64,000 bases of DNA from Hippasteria phrygiana. Its lineage: Eukaryota > Echinodermata > Asteroidea > Valvatida > Goniasteridae. Positions 21,980-33,860 of this stretch are shown in pieces. A model generated the notes under the pieces. That model was not told the DNA's origin. It saw nothing but the letters and a program-made list of their open reading frames with translations, and searched no databases. How positions within the stretch are numbered: the stretch's first letter is position 1; the number at the start of each line of letters is the position of its first letter. Both the position numbers and the translations under genes were made by a program. Location: NCBI GenBank assembly GCA_037893225.1, contig JAZGUH010000938.1, forward strand, positions 186,001 to 250,000. The letters run 5' to 3'.

Positions 21980-24360
21980 CGTTACCGTTTGATAGAACCA
22001 TGTGATAGAACCTTTTTTGGCGGTGCGGTTCGCGTCGTGCGATGGGACGAATAATTCAATGCACGTGATCGACGATCCACCAATCGGATGGCTGGGATTT
22101 ATTCAGGTGTTGTATAATACCCGTTAATCACTGTGTATACTATGTGTACGGTAATAATGTATGGCTTTAACTGGCTTCATTCAATAGTCATACAGCTGTA
22201 CAGTGTGGTAAACAAAAACTACACACATTTTAATGGAAAATATCTCGGAGTTGGTAAAATTGTTTTAACATATTCGTCAACAACAACGTCTTTGTTGTAT
22301 TATGGTGCAAATTGTGTTAAAAATAAAGCTCAAATAAAGAAATGTCGTCGATATTTCAAAATGGAAATGGTCAAAATCCAGTTTGTCCAAACGCAAGTCA
22401 ATGGGATTTGATAAACAGAATACATTTAGCACCGCGTCGACAAACTCAAACTGCAATAAATGTATTTAGGCCTACATTGATCATAGTCATCCCTCCGTCA
22501 ATGAAAAAAATAAGTGTTTACAGTGAATAGCATTTGACACAATATAATAGTTGGAGTGTTTGTTATGTTGTGCTTTTGTTTCTTCCCGGGGTTAGTGAAT
22601 ACTTATTACTTCCATCCTAGGTGGACCTATGAGTATCGATCTTTGTAGCATGCATGACTCCTACAGACTTTCATGTGGACAATCTGTCTTTTTGCCATTT
22701 TTCTTTAAACCGATGCCATTTCTTTATTTGAGTTTTCTTTTTAACGCATTTTTCACCATAGACCACAAAACAATTTAGACATATTTCCCCAAATCCGAGA
22801 AATTTTCCTCTAAAAAGTGTGTAAGTTTTTTGAACCACACTGTTTAAAGACTCATTGCAATTCCAGGTTATTTATAGAGGAATCCCACAACGACGAGTTT
22901 AGCGCCGATCTGCGCACTTCCGCGTTTGAAAACGAGGATCTCAATGTCACAGTAAACAACTTTATGCCGATCGTGCGCCTACGCTTCCTTTTATGGCCTG
23001 ATTAATTCATGCATAAATGAATGTGCTGAAAAGCGTTGTTTTGTTTCCCACTGACATTCTCGCTTTCAACCCGGAAGTGTGCAGAAGGGGCTAATGTGAA
23101 ATTGCTCTATAGACGTCCGTACAACCAATGCGGTTTACCTAGGAGAATAGTCTTCGGACGATTCAGAACACAGTACAGTACCATGCGGTTGCAAATGAGA
23201 GGCCATTTTTAAACTTCGTGGTCACCTGATCGCTCATGTCACGGGGGATTTCTCTGCATATTTCAGTTCGGAAGTATCCAGAAATCTTTCGAGGTCTCAA
23301 AAATATAACGATCGTTTAACATCGAGAGAAAAGTCCAATGACTGAAAAGTCCTCCCGTTACAAACGTAAAATTGTTTTTCAGTGGAAACCACACAACCTT
23401 TTTCCATGATACGCTGCGAAAAAAACAATGGCTTTTCATGGGCAAACTATTGGTGGGGCACCGTTCTGAGAATCGGTGATATATTGAACAGTGACAACAA
23501 TTACGAGCGGGACGGGATTGTCATGACGAGTCTCAAAGGTCCAAAGAATAAGAAATGGAATAAAATGATATAAACATATTTAAATATTATGCAAAAATTA
23601 CTTTTTACAAAGTTTTGAACGATAGTGTTGGGTTGTTAAGATCAGAAAATGACATTTTGTGGGCGGGGCAGCATTGCATGATTTTTCCTGTGGTGGTTCT
23701 TAATAAAGTACCCAAACACTAAAATGGCAGCACATTTTCTGTTCCTTATATAATTCCTTATGCATTTATAGCATTATTCCCATTTTGAAAGCAGGAACTT
23801 TTTAATAACTGACACCAATATACCTCTATTGTGAGTCCCCCAGCTGAAATTCTTACCTGTTACGAGAAGTTTAAACAGAAGTTGTGACACCGCCATTGAT
23901 CTGTCATAAAAAGAAAAGACTAATCACAATTAATGATCAAATACCAGCCGCCTCTTAAATATTGCAATAGATTTGTTTATTTGTCTTATTTAGTGTCCTT
24001 TTTATTTTACATCTAATTCGAAGTCATTGTTCCTGTGAAATCAATAAAACAAATGGAAGCTACAAACAAGAGACGTTATGTGGATACAACATAAGTAGTA
24101 CCGTATGTTTGTGATATGAACAAGAGGTTTACAACGTTACCGTTTTGACGAAGTGACCAATGACCAATCGCTTTTGAACCTGGTCACTTCGTCCGCTTTG
24201 TAATAAAAAGATTGATATTGATCAAATTGATTCCATTGATGTATAAGTTAAATGACATAACGAGACACATTTTATCTAGCACTGTATGAGTGTTTAATTG
24301 CTTTTATACTTGGATTGTATAAAATATGGGGCATCACTTGTTCCTTGTACCTTGTAGACT
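21980..24360. other. ~2.4 kb with no supported gene
   Basis: Only short ORFs and no recognised domain. One small inverted pair, GACGAAGTGACC / GGTCACTTCGTC (24,153-24,192), is present. Confidence 0.4.
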
Positions 24361-24673
24361 ATACGCTGTAAAAGAAGGAGGTGCCCGTAATTTTACGGTA
24401 AATTCTCTGTACAACGTGTTGCCAGAGAAAAACCGTAAAATTTACGGGAATTTCCCGTAACATTTCTCTAGGGTTGAAGCAAAAACGGGAAGTACACAGT
24501 AAATTTACATGAATTGTTTACAGTGTTAGTTGCCATGAATTAACAGAAATGAATGAAGTAGGAACCAGAAATGATGTTGTGCTTTAGCTTTATATTCAGC
24601 GTATCCCCCCATAATATAGTCATATTTTTGGACTAAACACGGCAATTTAACCTGACTTTTGTGAACACAAAAT

Positions 24674-24754
24674 TCCTCATTTCTAATTGGTCGTGCAATT
24701 GCTAGTTAATGGGCCGCCCATTACGTAGCAATTGCACGACCAATCAGAAATGAG
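24674..24754. repeat. 81-bp near-perfect hairpin
   Basis: CTCATTTCTAATTGGTCGTG continuing to CAATTGC is inverted at 24,728-24,754 around GGGCCGCCC. It lies in a ~550-bp region (24,370-24,900) where TTTTACGG/CCGTAAAA words recur in both orientations, suggesting a decayed foldback family. Confidence 0.8.
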
Positions 24755-24777
24755 AAAATTACGGTAAATGAGTCATG

Positions 24778-24854
24778 GACTGCGCGCTGCATTTTACGGG
24801 AAAAGCCCGGCCGGCCCTTTACGGTTTTTCCCCAAAAAATTTAGCGCGCAGTCC
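24778..24854. repeat. 77-bp hairpin, GGACTGCGCGCTG termini
   Basis: GGACTGCGCGCTGCATTTTA pairs with the sequence ending TTTAGCGCGCAGTCC. The centre is CCCGGCCGGCC. It follows the preceding hairpin closely. Confidence 0.75.
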
Positions 24855-25046
24855 ATTTACGGTTATTCACCGTGATATTTACATGCTTTTTACCGTAAAA
24901 ATACGGGATAGGAGTATAACTGTGAGGGCTTGATGAGGGTGATACACTGCTAAGTGAGACTGATTTACCCAACTGATTAATGATTGGAATTTGGATGTAG
25001 AAGTTGCACACATTATTGAATGAGATGTGTTTCACGTATCGATTGA

Positions 25047-25283
25047 TTAGGGAAAGGACTGTTGCATGATTTTGTTATTAATTGGGTGATGTAACATTAG
25101 TTGTTTGTTGTGGCCCCGTCTATCTCCAAGTGGTTTAGGTTTGCAATATTCATCCTTGTAAATGGCCAACTCATTTTTGAGAATCTTGTACAATGTAATG
25201 GAGGGTCGTCTGAGCTGCTTGATCATGGATGTGACACTTTCGATACTTTTGTCGAAGACACGAGTATGTTTTTCGGGCTTCAA
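25047..25283 (-). CDS. unrecognised 78-codon open frame next to the viral element
   Basis: A minus-strand frame (Lys/Glu-rich, containing SMIKQLRRPSITLYKILKNE) runs up to the point where polymerase homology begins on the other strand (about 25,285). It starts with TTG, not ATG. It may be the tail of another viral or transposon gene, or chance. No family recognised. Confidence 0.2.
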   Translation of the reverse strand: MKPEKHTRVFDKSIESVTSMIKQLRRPSITLYKILKNELAIYKDEYCKPKPLGDRRGHNKQLMLHHPINNKIMQQSFP

Positions 25284-25284
25284 T

Positions 25285-26870
25285 CGGCCGTATTAAACGA
25301 AAACGGAATAGAAAACCAAGTACAAAAACAGATAGATATCATAATCGAAAAAATAGAAAGGCACTCTATATCAACGTTTCTAATTTCCAACCGATAAGAG
25401 GCAATTCTTACATTCCACTTACACCACATAGCCCATAAAAAGGCAGTCGTCAATGTTCAAAACAAAGATCAGGAATGCATAAGATGGTCGTTGAGAGCCG
25501 CCTTAGGATTATTTAAACCCTCGGTCAAAGAATCAATTAAAAACAACCCCAAATATGATATTCACTACGAAAGGACTTCTATCTTTGAAAAAGATGACGG
25601 ATTCGATTTTAAGGACGTGGCGTTTCCAACACCCATCACAAATATTGACAAGATCGAAAATAAAATAATCTCGCCATTAACGTTTTTGGTTATGAAACAA
25701 CATTTTCCCGCTGAGAATAACGACCGGCGAAGAACCGGCCATAAATCTGTTGCTATTTTCTGAAGGAGACAATAATCATTATTGTTGGATAAAAAACCTA
25801 AGCCGTTTATTATCCAACTAAACTAAACACAACGGACGCAAATATTTTTGCGTGTGGTGCCTGCAACATTTTAGTAGACAAGATATTTTAGACAAACACG
25901 AGATAGATTGTAGGGGTGTTAGCCAAACCCCGGCTTTAGCGGTATTACCCGGCCCAAACAACAACATTTTAAAGTTCAAAAACTAAACAAATAGACAACC
26001 AGTACCTTTTACTATATACGCGGACTTTGAAAGTATCTTAGTACCGCTACGCTCTACGAGCGTATCTACACTCGTAGAACCAACGGGCGAAGAAACGCGT
26101 ACTAAAAAGACTCACGAACATGAAGCATGCGGTTATGTTTATATCATAATCGGCCCCGACGGACAAGTTTTGGGCTCGCCCAAAACTTATAGAGGGGCAG
26201 ACGCAACATCGCATTTCTTAGATAATTTACTAGCCGAGCGAAAGAACATCAATGAGATATTCGAGAATCCCGAACCCATGATTTTTACGTCTGAAGACGA
26301 GTTAGAATATAACGACGCTAAAAATTGTTTGATTTGCGAAAAATCAATTTACCCGAATTATTTAAGCAATTGTCAGTGCGACGTGCCAAAAGAACCTAGT
26401 ATATGCATACAGAAAAAACAAACGAATACTCGTACGAAAACGACAAGGGATACATCGAGAAAAATGTACGTCTTGCGAGAAAAAGATTAACAAGTTTAGA
26501 AAAGTCAGAGATCACTGTCACATCACCGGTAAATATCGCGGCGCAGCACACGCATATTGCAACCTCAAACTTAAAGTCGTTTCGGGAAGACTGTTATACC
26601 CGTTATTTTTCATAATTTAGAAAATTACGACGCTCATTTGATTATGCAGAGTATTTCGGAAACCGACGAAAAACTAAAGTGTATATTTAAAACGTCCGAA
26701 AAATACATTTCATTTTAGGTAGGTCAACTTAGATTTTTAGATTCCTTCAAGTTTTTATCTGCGTCGTTGGAACAATTGGTAGCCGCTTGTCCGAGAGAAG
26801 CGTTTAGATATATCAGTAAAGCGACCGTTCCAATAAAGCTAGACCATGACGAATTATTTATTATTTTATT
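25285..26870 (+). pseudogene. polB: protein-primed DNA polymerase B, N-terminal half
   Basis: Replicates the element's linear DNA using a protein primer. In order: a short N-terminal stretch (25,290-25,395), KKAVVNVQNKDQECIRW (about 25,437), a zinc-finger-like FCVWCLQHF..(H)..C segment (about 25,850-25,920), the exonuclease I motif YADFES (about 26,021), a Cys-pair and DHCHITGKYRGAAH (about 26,510), which resembles the HNH/endonuclease VII-like insert seen in this polymerase family, and RFLDSFKFLSASLEQL (about 26,735). In-frame stops at 25,819 (TAA), 25,984 (TAA) and 26,716 (TAG), plus frame changes near 25,400-25,435, 25,763 and 26,490, show decay. Homology stops near 26,870 at inserted DNA. 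Identification rests on domain order and is firm. Confidence 0.9.
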
Positions 26871-27393
26871 TGAATCAATGTAAAAAAATACAAATAATGG
26901 CGTAAATACGTCGCCTTCACCGAATCGGTGATTCGTCGTGTGACTAAGAACACTATCTTAGCTCTTTGACTAAAAACAACTGGTAACACGAAAGTGATTA
27001 AAACCACGTCCGCAATACCGCGCGCTAAAAAAATCGGCAGGGCCGCCATTTTTTCTAACGGACAGCGTATACATCATGTACGTTGTGCTCTGTCATACGT
27101 CAGTGCAGCTGCGTTTCGCATAACCAGTATTTAATACGAGAATTCTGTTGAAATCATCCTGATGTTTGGTAAATCCTGTTCCTGTTGATACGGCTTTGGA
27201 GCTGTTGGATCTCAGGTAAGGCCTAAACCTTTTTACGATTGTAATTTTTGTCGTGAAAACTGTAGTGCTCATCCATTGTACATGTTGTAATACTAATAGT
27301 GATTCATTTATGCAATGGGAAATTGCGTATGCTAGGTCTACATGTACTGTCATGTAGTAGGGTGTTATAATACAAAATAAACGGATATTAAAC

Positions 27394-27808
27394 GGAAAGA
27401 TTTTACTTTAATACCCCCCACCAAAATCTGTTAGAAACAGCAAATCTTGGAAAATAACCATCCATTTGTGTTCATAATTAGGCCTATATAATAAGCACTT
27501 GGCACAACTTCTAATTTTGAGAATTCTGTTGGGACATTTTAGTGCAATATAGGGGAAGAAATTTGTGTTTTCTGTGTTAGAACTAGAAGTTCTTGGCAGT
27601 TGGCACCATGTATAGTCACTCCAAAGTGTGCACATACATGTTGATATTTTTTCCTATTTTTTACAGATTTTGCTGAAATAAATCTTGAAATAACAGGTTG
27701 TGGCACATGTTTAGACAGTTGTTGTCAAGGAGGGTTGGTTATTTTTCAAAATTTTGCTGTTCTTTACCGATTTTGGTGGGGGTATTAAACTTAAAGTAAA
27801 ATCTTTCC
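27394..27808. mobile_element. MITE, ~415 bp, ~70-bp TIRs
   Basis: GGAAAGATTTTACTTTAATA then CCCCCACCAAAATC (27,394 on) pairs with the right arm ending CTTAAAGTAAAATCTTTCC. The right arm has a 5-bp extra segment. The interior is AT-rich with no ORF. Confidence 0.8.
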
Positions 27809-28559
27809 AACCACAGTTGAAAAACCAAACTGGATTATTGGTAAACTATGGGTCAACTGGTACCCGAGTCAACTCGTACCCGAGTCAACCCGTACCCCAA
27901 AATTTGCACCCAAGTCAACTCGTACCCATGGTACAATTGTGTAGGCCTCCCCTCGGGTTCGTTTTTTTTTTTTTACAAATTATAAAACGGTTTAGGTAGG
28001 CCCTTAAACTTAAATGATAGTTGTTGCACTTGTCCAGTTGTCTCCACGGTCGAGTTGTCTCAGTCTGACATTCATAATCAGCATATGGATGAGGTATTTT
28101 TACACCATGGCACAGTTTGGATTATAAACATAATTTGGCAGTATAATATGCTCGGTTATGTGAAAATAATTAGGCTTTGTTCACATGGTTTTTTTATCAT
28201 TGTCTAAATGAAGTGGAAAAAAACCCCAAAAGTGTCAACCGATCCATCAGAAAATTATACAAGCTTACTAAAATGATTAAAATAGCTGTAAACATGTTCA
28301 ATTATGTTGTCCAGCATGTCTCTTCCTTTTTTGTAATTTGAACTGTTAAAAAACCTACGGTTGGCGGAAATTTTAAAAAAGGAATGGCGGCCATCGTTAA
28401 ATCAAAAAGTGCCTCCTTCCTTTTTAAAAAAGAACCTGCACAATAAACTTTTCTTTTTTACTTGGCCTTAGCTACATGTATGGCATTTGTATGCTAACTT
28501 TTTTCAAAGTAACATGTATAACATGCCATTTGTCTATGATTTTATTTTACTCTCAGGTG

Positions 28560-29185
28560 TTCCACAACTGTGACGAGATCTCCAAGCCAAGTTGTGGAAG
28601 GATTCTGCCAGCAGAAAGCTCTCAGTCCTGCTCCCAGACAAAAGCCACCGGAGGAACTGCTCACTAGCTACTTGGTAGTGCAAGCTCTGGGCAGTGAACC
28701 ACCCCCCCCCCCCTCCCTGAGAAGGATCATCCTCAGTGACTTGGCTGTGAAGGGGAATCTTTTTCCCACCATTTGGCTAAGAGACGACACGAGTTGATTC
28801 TGCCAGCAAAATGTTCTCGGTCCTGCTCTCAGACGTTAAGCCAACAGAGCAACTATGTTGTAGCTACATGTACCCGGTAATGCAGGCTCGGGGCAGTGGC
28901 CCTCCCCCCCCCCCCTTCCTCTGAGCAGGATCATCTGTAGCGACATTGCTGTCGAGGGAGAATCTTTTCCCACCATTTGGTCTAAGAGACGACACAAGTT
29001 GATTATCAGTCGACCCCTCAGCCTAGAGCCAACAGAGCAACTGTGTTGTAGCTACATGTACCCAATAATGCAGGTTTAGGGCAGTGAACCATCCTCCCTC
29101 TGAGCAGGATCATCTGTAGCGACATGGCTGTGGAGGGAGAATTTTTTCCCGCTTTTGGTCTAAGAAATGACATGAGTTGATTTGT
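28560..29185. repeat. tandem repeat, ~180-205-bp unit, 3+ copies
   Basis: Units share GTCCTGCTC.CAGAC, GAGCAACT(A/G)TGTTGTAGCTACATGTACCC, GGGCAGTG..CC plus a C-run, GAGCAGGATCATC and TTTTCCC.CC.TTTGG(T)CTAAGA. GTTGATT marks unit ends at 28,793, 28,997 and 29,176. C-run lengths vary between copies. Confidence 0.75.
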
Positions 29186-29503
29186 CCTCTTTGGGAGAAG
29201 CTGACACCTGGACTGGAACTCGAACCTACATGTACTAGATAATATCCTTTGGAACTGTTCGTACCCCGAGTGAGGGAGAAAGGAGTCTCAGAAAAATCCA
29301 GGCCTGGACTTTTATCGTGCATTTATATTATATGTTAAATGGGACTTGAAGGTTTGCATGGTGGACATGAACAAAGTATGGAAGGTTTGCGGTATCACCA
29401 TGTAAGATGTATCGTGAACAGAGCATACTGTTTGAAACGTTAAGTTAAAACTGGTTCCTCTCAGAACTACACAACTCAAAAAGAGATCAATTGTACATGG
29501 TTA

Positions 29504-29907
29504 TGGTGGCCCTGAATGGACATAATCATTCGTAAATATCTTTGTGACGTCGTGAATTTATTCACGACTGGTCCTGAATATTTTTCGCAATCTGAATTCT
29601 CCTCTATCATCTCCATTGAAGTTTTTGATACAACGTACGATGGAGCATGCTATAGTATGCAACGGCCATCATTGACCATGATAATGCGTGAATTGTATGT
29701 AATAACGCCCTCTAATTGCCCGCTCGGTGAAATACCCTCCAAGCTACTAAAAAAATATTTGCGACAAAATTCACGACCAGTCATGAACAATTTGCAACAT
29801 CGTGGATTTGTTTCACGATGTCGTGAAAATATTCACGACCAGTCGTGAATAAATTCACGAAGTCGCAAACAATATTCGCGACCGATTATGTCCCTTCAGG
29901 GCCACCA
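29504..29907. mobile_element. MITE, ~404 bp, TGGTGGCCCTGAA termini, TA flanks
   Basis: The left arm (29,504-29,590) and right arm (29,822-29,907) are reverse complements over about 85 bp, with shared GTGAATTTATTCACGA, CACGACTGGTC and GGACATAATC. TA flanks both tips. Additional TTCACGA/TCGTGAA words fill the interior. No transposase. Confidence 0.85.
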
Positions 29908-30410
29908 TACATGGTGTTACCTCAAACCTTCCATACTTCATATTACATGTATGTGTTTTCCTAAATTTTATTCTTAAATTCTTGCCAAAAATATTCAGTT
30001 GGAATTAGTGTTAATAAATTGAGTAAGAAACCATCTTTAGGTCAGACAAATCTTTTTTATCAGTGTCAACAATCATACTAGTCCCTAAGCATATTTGTAA
30101 GGAACAAAAGTCTTGCCAAGGACAGCAGAATTTAATTCACAATGTTTCATTTACTTCTCATGAGTATTAAGTGTCAACAATCATACTTAGTAATTTACTT
30201 AAATCTGTAAAAATTGCTTGTGTTTGGGAACAAAAATCTTGCCAGTGATGACAGGATTTCATTTACAGGTTCAGTTTTCCTCATTTAATTACAATTTGTG
30301 GCAACATGAATTTCATATTCTTTAAATCAATTCCGGTTTCATTGGAATAAGACTGTTTGAAAAGATTATGACTCGTTTGCTTCATTTTCTTTTGTTTTTA
30401 CAGGAAATAA

Positions 30411-30676
30411 AACCTTAGTCACATGACTATTGTGATTAGTCATAATTTTGAATGACTAACTGGAAAAGTCAGGTGAATAACGTTTAGTCCTTTCAGACAT
30501 CAGTTGGATTTAATCAGAAGACTAATTAATTTTAGTCATTTTGACTAACTTATGACTAATATTCGACAAATAAATATTAGTCATCTGGCTTGATGACTAA
30601 CTTTAGTTGGTCCTTTCAGACATAGGGCAGGACTAACTTTTATTAGTCAAAATGACTAACTTATGTTTACAGTGTA
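30411..30676. repeat. TTAGTCA-rich block
   Basis: TTAGTCA and TGACTAA occur more than a dozen times in both orientations within about 265 bp. CCTTTCAGACAT occurs twice (30,489 and 30,612). Likely a decayed small transposon with reiterated binding-site-like words. It abuts the resumed polymerase homology. Confidence 0.65.
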
Positions 30677-30683
30677 GACTTGT

Positions 30684-31671
30684 TGGGAAAAACAGACTCT
30701 CAACCGTCGAACGAATCTAAGTTGGTAGCGACGGGCGGACCAAAAAAGAATTACGTAACTCATTATAGAAATCTAAAATTTGACTTGACTCATGGGTTAG
30801 TTTAATAACCAGAGTACACAGGGTTTTAAAGTTTACTCAAGATTCTTGGATGAGATCTTACATCGACAAAAATACCCAACTCAGAAAAGAAGCTAAATCC
30901 GATTTCGAAAAGGACTTTTTTAAATTGATGAACAACTCGGTATTTGGCAAAACGATGGAAGATGTTAGAAAGCGAATGGATGCTCACTTGCTAAGAGACG
31001 ACGAAGAAGATAGAATTCGTAAATTGGTAGCCAAACCAAATTACAACAGCAGTACAATTTTTCCACGCTGTGATCTATTAATGATAAACATGTATAAAAC
31101 TCAAGTTCTTTTAAACAAACCCATCTATTGCGGTATGAGTATTTTAGACCTTAGTAAACCTTTAATGTACGAATTTTATTACGATAAACTAAAAGTAAAA
31201 TACAAAGACAAAGTCGATTTGATTTACACCGATACGGACTCGTTGCTCTTACGTATTGAAACTGAAGACCTATACAAAGACATGGAAAAAGATAAAGAAT
31301 TATACGACTTGTATAATAATATAATAATAGGCAAGTTCAAGGACGAATGTGGTGGAAAACCAATCAAAGAAGTGGTTTGTATCAGATCAAAAATGTACTC
31401 CATTTTCATGGACGATGGGAAAAATATTAAGAAATCAAAAGGAGTCAAAAGGTACGTCGTTTCAAACGAGATAACTCATCAAGATTACAAAGACTGTTTA
31501 TTTAACTCTACAGTTTATCGACACGACATGAACATGTTGAGAAGCGACAAGCATATCATGAACTCTTTAACTCAAAATATGGTATCGCTCAATCCCAGAG
31601 ATGACAAACGGTATATCTTAGACGATGGAATTCATACTGTTATGCACGATCATTATCGTATCGAAAAATGA
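30684..31671 (+). pseudogene. polB: protein-primed DNA polymerase B, C-terminal (palm/thumb) part
   Basis: Open in one frame from 30,684 to a stop at about 30,802 (includes NYVTHYRNLKF), then by a one-base frame change into a 273-codon open frame from 30,850 to the natural TGA at 31,669-31,671. Visible motifs are the KxxxNSxFGK-type palm motif B (KLMNNSVFGKTM, about 30,926) and the catalytic motif C YTDTDSL (about 31,225). This half alone is well preserved, with no internal stop after 30,802, yet it lacks the exonuclease and motif A, which the upstream insertion removed, so no functional enzyme can be made here. It ends 69 bp before a mariner-like insertion. Confidence 0.93.
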
Positions 31672-31678
31672 TAATTTT

Positions 31679-31726
31679 CTTTAAAAATAATAAATAATAA
31701 ATAATAAATAATAAATAATAATAATA
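31679..31726. repeat. AAATAAT microsatellite
   Basis: About six tandem AAATAAT units directly after the polymerase stop. They provide the AT-rich target for the neighbouring TA-inserting transposon. Confidence 0.85.
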
Positions 31727-31739
31727 TTAATTGTAATAA

Positions 31740-33836
31740 TATAGGTTTTCCCGGACGATTTCGCAAAATGTGCACATTAATTTGTAAAGGATGCATTCGT
31801 TTTCGTGCGAAATAGAATGAACGTTCACATCCCGTTTTCTATTTAACAATTGATAATTCTAATTCCATAAAGGTGCATTCAGACGTAAAAAATAAGCGTA
31901 CGATTTCCCGAATGTGCACTGAATTAGTAATTGATAATTCATTTTAGCGCGAATTCGAATGCACATCTGCAATCCTGTTTTCCTTTCAATTTATCACCAA
32001 TCTATTTGCTAAATGTGCAGCCGATTTTCCGCGCAGTGCTTTTTTAATGTATGCCTGGTCAAGCATTGGAATTCATTTATGTGTTAACAAAAGTAACATA
32101 TGGGGAACTAACTAGGTGGTCTAGTCTTTTGAAACATACCAACTATTGTAATAAATCCTATCTAAACACCTAAGCTGAAGAAAATCGTTCTTTCTTTGCT
32201 CAACATTTGCCACGATTGCATCATATAGCCAGATTTCACAGTTCACACAGCCCTCCTAAAATATCAAATAATGGCTGCAAGGGGGAGATACAGATGAGTC
32301 TCAGACGTTGACCGAAATCGCCTCATCGGTGCCTTTGAGGCTGACGACGCTGACTACCTGGAGGTTGCAAATACGCTGGGCATCAACCACTCAACGGCCA
32401 GATCAACGGTTGGCATATAATCTCCGAGATGGTCGTCGTAACAAGCTGCCAAAAGGAGGACCAATAAACCAGAAGGTTGACGACGACATGAGAGATGCCC
32501 TTCAACGATATCTAGATGATAACCCCCTGATGACTTTGAGTCAACTAAATTCTAAACTGCGAGCTGATCTTCCCAATAAGCCCTTCGTGACAACTAGTAC
32601 CATCGCCAGAACTCTAGATGGCATGCTTATAACTCTTAAACTAGCGGGAAAAGTTCCAGAACAGAGGAATTCGCCACGAGTATTGGATGTACGAGTTGTC
32701 TGCAAACTGGTTTCTCTAGCATGGTGTCCTTGGACACACTGTGTACATTGACGAGACTGGCTACAACGTATGGACCCGTCGGTCTTATGGTCGCGCTCCT
32801 CGTGGAGTGCCAGCAAGACGTTCCGTCAATGGCCAGAGATGTGACGTTTGCCATTTCTGGTGAGGTTGGACTTGTGGCTCACAGAATATCATCAGAGACT
32901 GTGACGAGAGCGACTTTTGAGGAGTTCTTAGCGACAACTGTACAAGAATGTCGGATGCTCTTCCCCGCAGATTAACGCATATAATCTGATATATGACAAC
33001 GCTCGTCCCCATATCCGAGCCCAACTACCTCCTGATGCCGGCAATTTTATCATCAAGCTGCTGCCCCCCTACTCGCCATTCTTAAATCCAACGGAAATGG
33101 CGCACTCAGCTTTCAAGGCGGGAGTGAAGCGCACGCTGGAGATACCTGAATGGCAGGACAGATTTGGAGACCAAGAAGCAGCATGCAGGCCAAGCTGGTG
33201 TGAACCTGCAAGTCTGGAGATCCCTCCGTCTCCAGGAGGTGGCTGCACTCAACGTTGGAGAGGTGACACCTACGAAATGCACTGCATGGTACAACCATTC
33301 TTAGACATATCTCCCACGATGTCTTGGCAGACAGGTCATTGACAATAGACAATCGAACTGATAAAATGAGAGAGAAAAGACATTAAGATTAAGAGAAAGA
33401 ACACATTAATGATCAATTAGCCCTACAATACATTGATTAATTAATGAATTAATCCAAATCGTATCATTAATTGTATAGGCATATATACTTTATTTAAATT
33501 GAATGCAGAATATGCGAATTTGAATTATAACAAATGAAACAGAATATTCAATTCAGGCCGTGTCACACTGACAATTCGAATTTCAGCGAAATAGATTGCA
33601 CCTTCCTAATAATCGGCCATGCATACGTCAAACCGAAAACCTAATCGCGTATTTGTAATCGTTTAAGTGAAACGTTATGCACATTCATTTATTTGAATGA
33701 CACAAAATGAAACCGAATGCTCGTTTTTGCGAAAATGAAACCCGGATATACGCCCTTTTCAAAATCACCGCGAAATTGAATTAAAGTTTTACAAATCCAA
33801 ATGCACATTTTGCGAAATCGTCTGGGAAAACCTATA
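31740..33836 (+). mobile_element. Tc1/mariner-superfamily element, ~2.1 kb
   Basis: TATAGGTTTTCCCGGACGAT at the left tip is inverted at the right tip (ATCGTCTGGGAAAACCTATA, to 33,836), and the pairing continues through TTCGCAAAATGTGCA. A TA target duplication fits both edges but is ambiguous because the tips themselves are TATA. It contains a broken DDE transposase (32,271-33,350). It sits in the short spacer between the viral polymerase and the next viral gene, so it arrived after integration of the virus-like element. Confidence 0.88.
32271..33350 (+). pseudogene. Tc1/mariner-like DDE transposase, degenerate
   Basis: Order: a helix-turn-helix (RLIGAFEADDADYLEVANTL then GINHSTARSTV, about 32,311-32,410), a GRRNKLPKGGP linker (about 32,433), the second HTH-like region, then the first catalytic Asp in YIDETGYNVWTRRSYG (about 32,742), the second Asp in YDNARPHI (about 32,990), and Glu in PYSPFLNPTE (about 33,090), with 32 residues between the last two by my count. 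DETGYN and YSPFLNP are hallmarks of the IS630/Tc1/mariner superfamily. A TGA follows eight codons after the likely ATG at 32,271, and frames change near 32,418, 32,700 and 32,965. The copy is dead. Confidence 0.85.
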
Positions 33837-33860
33837 CTAATAAATAATAATATATAAATC

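Larger units (their letters stand above)
26871..30680. other. 3.8-kb mosaic insertion replacing the polymerase middle
   Basis: No polymerase homology is seen between the two PolB pieces. The interval contains two inverted-repeat MITEs, a ~200-bp tandem repeat with C-runs and a TTAGTCA-rich block. The expected palm motif A region and part of the exonuclease domain are missing, so this is a replacement or deletion plus insertions, not a clean insertion. From 26,900 to 27,390, 27,810 to 28,560 and 29,910 to 30,400 nothing is recognised. Confidence 0.7.

Noticed and set aside
31224..31448. Minus-strand ORF within the polymerase
   Set aside because: Shadow of the well-conserved PolB frame.
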